Shown here piece by piece: positions 36,201-45,200 of a stretch of 64,000 nucleotides of DNA. Under the pieces are notes generated by a model that did not search any database, had not been told where the DNA came from, and saw only the letters and a list, made by a program, of their open reading frames with translations. Position 1 is the stretch's first letter. Each line of letters starts with the position of its first letter. The stretch comes from Siphonodentalium dalli (taxonomy: Eukaryota; Mollusca; Scaphopoda; Gadilida; Siphonodentaliidae), in the NCBI GenBank assembly GCA_032622095.1, contig CP136063.1, positions 74,195,980-74,259,979 of the forward strand. Reading direction: 5' to 3'. The position numbers were made by a program, and so were the translations under genes.

Positions 36201-39200
36201 GAATCGCGATGCATCGAAATCGCGATGAATCGTTACAGGCCTAGTATATTGTGCTATTCAATATCAGGGACTGTTCAGGTTTATAGATATAGATACTTCC
36301 CAGAAGATGAGGCCAAAGCAGAATGAGGTCCCAAGAGGGTGAATTTGGTAATAACAATAAATAACAGCATTCTCTTGCTTCTTCACAGTCCACCATTGAT
36401 TCCAGCAGACGCCACAATAACTTACAACCTGGAGCTGTTAAAGAAAACAGAAGCTCCAGATATCAACTCATTGTCAGCATCCGAGCGTATTGAGATTGGG
36501 TAAGTGAAATCAGTATGCCAGTCATCAAATAAACATGTCAGCATCCGAGCGTATTGAGATTGGGTAAGTGAAATCAGTATGCCAGTCATCAAATAAACAT
36601 GTCAGCATCCAAGCTTATTAAGATTGGATAAGTGAAATCAGTATGCCAGTCATCAAATAAACATGTCAGCTTCTGAGCATATTAAGATTGGGTAAGTGAA
36701 ATTATTATGCCAGTCATCAAATAATCACATCAGCATCCTAGCGTATCTATATAATGTAAGTAAAATCTGTATGTCAGCCATAATATGCATATGTCCACGA
36801 ATCGAGATTGAGTATGTCAAACCTGCATGCCAGCCATCACATTACAATATGCTTGAAATTAAACCACCTCAGCCGTAGGTGTAGCCAGCGTATTTACACT
36901 CGGTTCATTCCATTCACTGCCCATTGTAATTCCACTGGCTGGTGAAGTGCCTGAGAGTAAAGTATTTTATGTATTCTGGGTCTAGATAAGCACATTAAAT
37001 TAAAGTATGTGCATTGTTCCTCAGTTTTCAAATGTTTTTGGTTGAAACATAATTTTGGAATCTTATTTTTAATTTTGAATGTTATTTCTTTAATACAGAG
37101 AAGGTAAACGAGAAAGAGGCAATCAGCTGTTTGCCAGAAATGATTACACAGCCGCCATAAACTCATACACAAAGTAAGTAAATACTGCATTACCCAGCAT
37201 TACCTACATATTATGGGCAAGTTGCTAGAAAACTTTATATGCTTCCTATGAGAGACTCGCATATTTAAGATAATGCATTGGCACAGGGTTTTCGAAAAAT
37301 TTCAGGAAGCTCCAGTCATGAAAGGGTTAATAATAATAACAGTCACATGATTCTGTTGCATTTAAATTTTAAATGATCTCTATGGTTTCCTTACCCGTTA
37401 TTAACAAATTATAAAGAGATTTTATAAAAATATATTTCTCTAGGATTATTCTCATATTATTTAGGATATCATTGTGTGATCTTCATGATACATGTATATG
37501 TGTTATGACACTGATTACGTTTATTTTTCACCTGTTATTGCCTGGTAAGCAGAAAAAATGCTTAGAAAATTTGGACTAATTGGGCATAAAATCAGATGGT
37601 GCATTTAAACAAAAAAAATCTTTTGTGTAGGGATGGTTGAGTAAAGGTTTAATTGGCTGTATGGTCATTGTTTTGAAGTGTTGGTAATACTGGATGAACT
37701 TTATAACTGCCGATTAATTGAGATCAGTGCTCACGCTGGCGCATAAATTCTTTTGGCCATTTGTTTGGCCATTTATGAATTTGTTTGTACATTTTACAGA
37801 AACTTTGGTCAAATTGAAATAAACAAAATATGGGATCAAAAATGTAAAGAAACGCACAGAATAATAACTGAAGAATACAAGCCTTAAAATGCATCAATTT
37901 TATGCAAGAATCAAAGCTGATTCACAAGTTTGAGGGTACGAGAATCAAAATCAAATTCTTGATTATGCCACAAGTTGTTTGGGGGGGGGGGGGGGTGTAT
38001 GGTGTATCACTTATTCCATGTTACATGGAGCTAGTTCAGATGCCAATTTTGACTTTGGTTGAATAATGAGCACACAGTCGGTGGCCATTATAAATAACTA
38101 TTTATTTATCGACAACGTCAGTTGGGTTAAAACAACAATATTTTGCCTCTTCTTCTGGCATTTGGGTGGAATCATCGCGTCATTTGCACTGATGTGTAAC
38201 TGGTTGCATTATTGCATTATTATAATGCGAGTTGCCTATCGTCTACCTCCTGTGCTCAATATTGTTCATTGAATATTGAACATAGTTTTGCACCATTATA
38301 TGTTTTTTGAAAATATGAAATAAAAAACTCCAAATTGGGAAAATCCCAGTTGCTTAAAATAGATTGCGAAATTGGAAAATGTTGGCCGGAAAACACGGGA
38401 AATGAACTTCTTGGTAATATTTTACCACTCGCCAATCATTTGTATTCAAACTCTATTTAGTGCAATTTTCCAACAAAAATCATGCCTTTAGGCTGCTACA
38501 CTGTATAGGTGTCTTATTTTGGGCACATAACCATATTTTGGGCTATCTGGGGGAATGGGGTGATTTAAAGCCTAAAGGTATCCTTATGTTATCTTAAAAA
38601 GCATGATCAAAGAGAAAAACTTAAATATTTTCCATTAATAAGTTCGGCAAACAATGTGATGCAAATGGGAATCATTGAAGGGTTAACTGGTCTAGACCTT
38701 GAAGGAAATGAAAGCTCATATTAGAGTGTATCTCGTGTTTAACCCTTTACCCAACAAACCGGCCAAAAACGGCCAATTAAAGCTGCAACAGCCTAAATTA
38801 TCTTGGGTCTGTCTCAATAAAACCATACAAATATGGATATCATTGGAACAGGCTCATTGACCACATTGTGATGGTTACAGTTATGCCCTGTGCCAATGCA
38901 TTCTCTTATATATGCGAGTCGACCATAGGTCGCCTCGCATATATAAGAGAATGCATTGGCTTAAAAAAATCTTTTTTTACCATTTTTTCTTACATTCTTT
39001 AACAATTTTATAATTTTTAATGTGTTAAGCCAATGCATTCTCTTATATATGCGAGGCGACCTATGGTCGACTCGCATATATAAGAGAATGCATTGGCACA
39101 GGGCCGTTCTGTTGGGTAAAGGGATAAAGCTTATTTCATAAGAAAGAGTCCTCATCTTTGTTAGCATAGATTTCATCATCAAAAAACATTTTGATTTTGT

Positions 39201-42200
39201 CCTTTGTTATTCAGAGCACTAAATTATCTTAGTCCAGAAAATTTGGGATCAGAAGGAGCGACCATGCTACAAAAAGTGTTAGATTGTCGAATAAAATGTC
39301 ACAACAACATGGCGGCTTGTCAACTCAAGGTATGTTATGTACTTATTCAAATTTATTCTACAGTTTCTTTGTCTCCACTTTACATTCCTTCTTTTAACCT
39401 TATGAGCCATTTTAAACCTATAAAACATATTATAAGTTACAGTTGAGTTGTCGCCGGATATGGTGGCATGTAAGGCGAAGTAAGATTAATATCGGGCGCT
39501 ATGTCTTTAAGTACTATGTCTTTAAGTACTATGTCTTTAAATTCGCAGAAAATTATTTCCGACATATTCCTTTTATTGGTGCAAAAATACAATGAAAATA
39601 TCCCCGAGGCATCTATCGACCCCATATGAATCCATATACTCCCCTTGTGCTTTCAATATGGGGGTCTGTGTCAATCAAGGTGAACCTAATATGCCCTCAT
39701 CTCCTGTCTGTAGATCTCCATTCTCATTGGTCAATCAAAAAGGCCAGCATGATAATATTATATTCAGTACATAATATTTGCCTTAATCTAAATTATGTGA
39801 ATATTTCATGTTGCTTTGCGTTTATTTGATCGTGTGATAAAAGGTATCTTACACTCGTCCTATTTTATACGTAATTTATTAACCTCATCCACTAAATTAT
39901 ATTTGAGCCTCGATAAACCTCAGCTCAAATCAAATTTATTGAACTCGGTTGATAAATTCCGTATAAAATAGAAACTCATGTGAGATCCTCTATATATGAC
40001 ACTACCCTATAACATTAAATTATATGTGCATGCTGTCTCAGATTATGTTCTTCGAATTGATAAACATTATCTGGTGTTAATAAGATAGGTTTTACATGCC
40101 CGTTGAATGTCCGTCTTGTTACATTTATTGTAAGAAAGAGAAAGTAAAAGAAAAGGCTCTGCCATGAAATAATTTCTTTTCCCACATTTTATTTGATATT
40201 TTAATCAACCTGAACATTTTTGGAAAAGTCATTTGATAGGCTTTTAAATTACTGTTAAATTACTATTTGGATTTCTTTTCTGTCGGAATAGGTGGAGGCA
40301 TATGATGCAGCAATAAAGTCATGTCGGGAAGTTCTACAATCACAACCACAGAACGTCAAAGCTCTCTTCAGGGTTGGAAAGGTAAGCTTCATAGCCTCAG
40401 AACTATGACCCTGCTATTCAGGCATTTTTATTTTGAATGGAATCTCAAATCGAATCAGCCAAATGATTCTGAATCGCGTTGAATCTCAAATTGAATCATT
40501 ACATTAGACGTATCAATAGCGAAGATGTAGATATCACTTGACTGAGTGGCCCTACCTGTATCAATTGATTAACTTTGTAACGATGATAAGTGATCGTCAG
40601 TATATAATGTGAATATTATCTCATAAATGGATCAAATTCCCATTTAACCAATTAAGTGTGCATTCTTTGTAGCTAACTCTGCTATAGAATATCGAGTCTA
40701 CAACAGTGTGTGTAATGTGTGGTCTTTCGTTGGTATCATAAGCTATCTTTGAGAAAAAGCATTCAGGATAGCCGATTTCGAATCGAATAGAATCTGACGA
40801 AAGATTCCGAATCGCATCGAATCGATTCGCAGGGCCCTACTCAGAACATAAAAGTTTTGATCATGTTTATTTTATAAAGATGCCCTGTCTCTCTGGCACC
40901 AATTCCAACAACACATCAAGATTTCTATGAACTTGTTTAAAGGCAAATTTCTATTGTACTTCCAAACAAACACATAGAATTGGAGACAAAACAAATTTCC
41001 TAGTGACAGAAGCTCCTGTTGGCTGGTCCCTCTGACTCAAAATTATTATTTTACACTGCTGACTTTTTACAGAAAATTTAGAAGTGATACACCACCTCTA
41101 TTTATAGGTAAGCCTCAGAACAGCTGCAGAATATGAAAGCCTTGTTATCATACACTAATAACTATAGCATTAGACACAATACAGATACAGAATGGGTATC
41201 TCAAAGGGATATTGCACGATCAAACCTCTATATTATGATTACATGGTAGGACAGATATCTTAACATACCTACATGGAATAATTCCATGCAACCTTATGTT
41301 TGATCTTCATGAAAAATTTGACCAGGGGAAAAAAGGGTCCATATTTTATTTCAAGATGCCAAGTGCTGACTTTTCCATTACAGTAATGCCCTAAATAACC
41401 ACAGCAGAATTATGGGTAATTTTTCAGGATTTAGTTGGAAATATGCTTGTTGAGAGCTTTCCGATGAATGGCAACAAGCCATATTTCCGACTATCCTGAA
41501 AAATTACCCATAATTTTGCTCTGGTTAAGGAGTCGATTATATAGGGCATTACTGTGATTGTCATCATTAATTTTAAACCACAGGCAAATGCTGCGAAGGG
41601 TGAGACCAAAGATGCCATAAAGTATCTGAAGAAAGCACAGCACTTGGATCCAGAGTCCAAGGTATTTATATTGTCCAAATAAATCCTTTTTAGTCGAGTT
41701 TTTTTCCAAAACTCGACTTATAGTTTGATGGCGGGCGGCGGACGGGCGACGTGTTTTGCTTATAACTCAACCGTTTATTGACGGATTAAAAATTTGGTGT
41801 GTGAGTACATATCCATGCACGTAAGCTGCAGACAAAATATCGGGTTCGTCCGCACATTTATTACAGAGTTATGGCCCTTTGAATTTTCAGCTCGTTAGCG
41901 CGATAACTTCAACAAACGTTATCCAATTTGATTGAAATTTGGTATATAGGTGTCTCCCAAGAATATCTCGGATGAGTTCGAAAACCGGCCTGGTCCGAAA
42001 AAATTTGATAGAGTTATGGCCCTTAATTAGTCATTTTTCACGAATTTTCAGCTCGTTAGCGCGATAACTTCAACAAACGTTATCCGATTTGATTGAAATT
42101 TGGTATATAGGTGTCTCCCAAGAATATCTCGGATGAGTTCGAAAACCGGCCTGGTCCGATAAAATTTGATAGAGTTATGGCCCTTAATTAGTCATTTTTC

Positions 42201-45200
42201 ACGAATTTTCAGCTTGTTAGCGCGATAACTTCAACAAACGTTATCCGATTTGATTGAAATTTGGTATATAGGTGTCTCCCAAGAATATCTCGGACGAGTT
42301 CGAAAACCGGCCTGGTCCGATAAAATTTGATAGAGTTATGGTCCTTAAGTAGTCATTTTATACGAATTTTGAGCTCGTTAGCGCGATAACTTCAACAAAC
42401 GTCATCCGATTCAACTAAAATTTGGAATATATGTGTCTTCCAATAATATCCTGGACGAGTGTGAAAACCAGCCTGGCCCAATAAAATTTGATAGAGTTAT
42501 GGCCCTTAATTAGTCATTTTTCGTGAATTTTTAGCTCGTTAGCGCGATAACTTCAACAAAAGTCCTCCGATTTGTTTAAAATTAGGAATAGACATACTTG
42601 CCAAGAATATTTCGGACGAGTTCGAAAACCAGCCTGGCCCGATAAAATTTGATGGAGTTATGGCCCTTAATTAGTCATTTTATACGAATTTTGAGCTCGT
42701 TAGCGCGATAACTTCAACAAACGTCATCCGATTCAACTAAAATTTGGAATATATGTGTCTTCCAATAATATCCTGGACGAGTGTGAAAACCAGCCTGGCC
42801 CAATAAAATTTGATAGAGTTATGGCCCTTAATTAGTCATTTTTCGTGAATTTTTAGCTCGTTAGCGCGATAACTTCAACAAACGTCCTCCGATTTGTTTA
42901 AAATTAGGAATAGACATACTTGCCAAGAATATTTCGGACGAGTTCGAAAACCAGTCTGGCCCGATAAAATTTGATGGAGTTATGGCCCTTAATTAGTCAT
43001 TTTTCGATTTGACCTATTAATTAGTCTACCGATACTGATGCACACCAATTGGCGGTACCCACCGGCGGTAAGCCACTGAAAACGAGACACAGCATCTCTG
43101 ATGCCACCTCTTGTTACTATACATTCAACAATAGATTATCAAAAAGGATGTGTCTATATCTAAGGCGCCATAGATTACTGCGGCCATCAGGATATTCATA
43201 TGCCATATCGGGCAATGATCGAAAGTGTACAGGAACCATATTCCTGGCTCAGGCCCTGCAAATAGAAATTATAATGGTAGTTGACCTAATTTGACTGCTG
43301 AACAGTTAAGGCTAAGGCCACACAGAGTCATTCCCGTTTCTCAGCACCGGCAGGCCTGAGTTTACTCAGTTTAGTTTGCCTGTCAGTTGCAGCATGAGGT
43401 CCACAGAGGGTGAATTTAGTGATGCTATCCTGCACAGTGGGCTTGCATCACCAAATCTACCCTCTGGGAACCTCATTCTGCACGGCCTCATCTGCTATGG
43501 GAGACATGGACTCAGATTGAAGTTCCCAATTGGTGAATATTGTGATGTACACACCCATTGGGAACCTCAAATATGCAATGTGTCGTCTGCCAATTTGGGG
43601 ATATAGAGAAACTAAACTGAAAAAGAAAGAGAATCTATGTCAAGAAGTTTCTATATAAATTTGATAATAAAGACACTTTCCAGAGAAGATGAGGCCTGAG
43701 CAGAATGAGGTCCCCCGAGGGTGAATTCAGTGATGCTAGCCCACTATGCGGGATAGCGTCACTAAGTTCACCTTCTGAGGACCTCATTCTGCAAATGACA
43801 GGGACACTAAACTCAGGCTTGTGCACTGCGTTCATAGACTCGGAATAAATTATAATTGGTACAAAATAATTGCGGTACATTTTTATACAGACTTGCTCCA
43901 AGCTGAGATCGAACATACCCATTTCCGGTAGAGATGGGCGGTATTGAAATTTCAAGCTCGGTATCGGTAAATTACAAAATTACAAAACCAGAGCAGAGAT
44001 TCCCGGTAAATTGCAGTAATTCAAGTTTTTAACTGAACAATATGCATGTATATATGCCCACGGATTTACTACATTCGTGACAACAGCTAAAAGAGGCAAC
44101 ACAATGACCTACACAATTATTCAATTAAGTGATATTCACACATCTGTTTGATGATTTACAAGCACGCCGTCGCATCCCTTTTGAAAAGAATAAGAGATTG
44201 CATCATTGCATGGCTACAATATCTATACGTGTCAATTTCGTCACATTTTCGCGAGTGAATAGAATTGTGAGTAGTAATCAGTGATCACAATTCACAACTC
44301 CCTATAAATAGCCGAAACGCGAAATAAATCTTAGAATTTAATCAATTGATGGATCTGTTCTATTTTTAGAAAGTGAAAGTAGATTGTGATTCACTGTACA
44401 AATGAAATCGGACCTTATTTCTGTTAATGCCGCTTGCATTGTCGGTGTCTTTGAAGTCGCCAGAGCCACGTGCTATACGGACTGCCACCGCCTGGGCATT
44501 TAATACACAGTGACAGTCAGTGTGGCATTGACGACGTTACAATGTAGCAATACGTTACATCACAGCTTCTTTGATACACTGTGTATCTATTCTAACAACT
44601 GCATTGATTGTTGGGCCCGTAACTAGGTCAACCATCTGTGAGTGTGTATTCCTTTTGCTCGCTCAAAGCCTGTCAAACTGATAACAGGTCACCGACACGG
44701 TCAGCTGAGTTCTTATCAAGTGGCTGCTTTTTACCAGTCGGGTTCTTTGTGATGGTCTGATGGATTTGTATAATTCTGAGATTAATTTTAATTAAAGTAC
44801 CAAATCAAAACTGTTTACTGAGAAACTTTACTCAATACGAAGACACACAAGTTGGCAACGCATGAATAATTTCAATACCGAAAAATCGGAATGTTTAGTT
44901 TTGATTCGGTATGGTAAATCGGTATTACGCTGATACCGATACCGCACGGTAAATACCGAGTATCGCCCATCTCTAATTTCCGGATCAAGCCTTGAAATAG
45001 GGCAACTGAAATTAAACCCAGAGCTCGCCAATCCAGGGGTGGAATGTTACATTAGAAACTGCAATCACATGCTTTTCAAATTAGTTTGGCATGAGAAATG
45101 GGGAGATTGACCTTGCATGTCCTAATTATTAATATTTCCATGAAAGTATAAGTTGTTTCCATTTTGTAGATTGTCTTTCTTGAGTTGTGTAAACTGAGCA

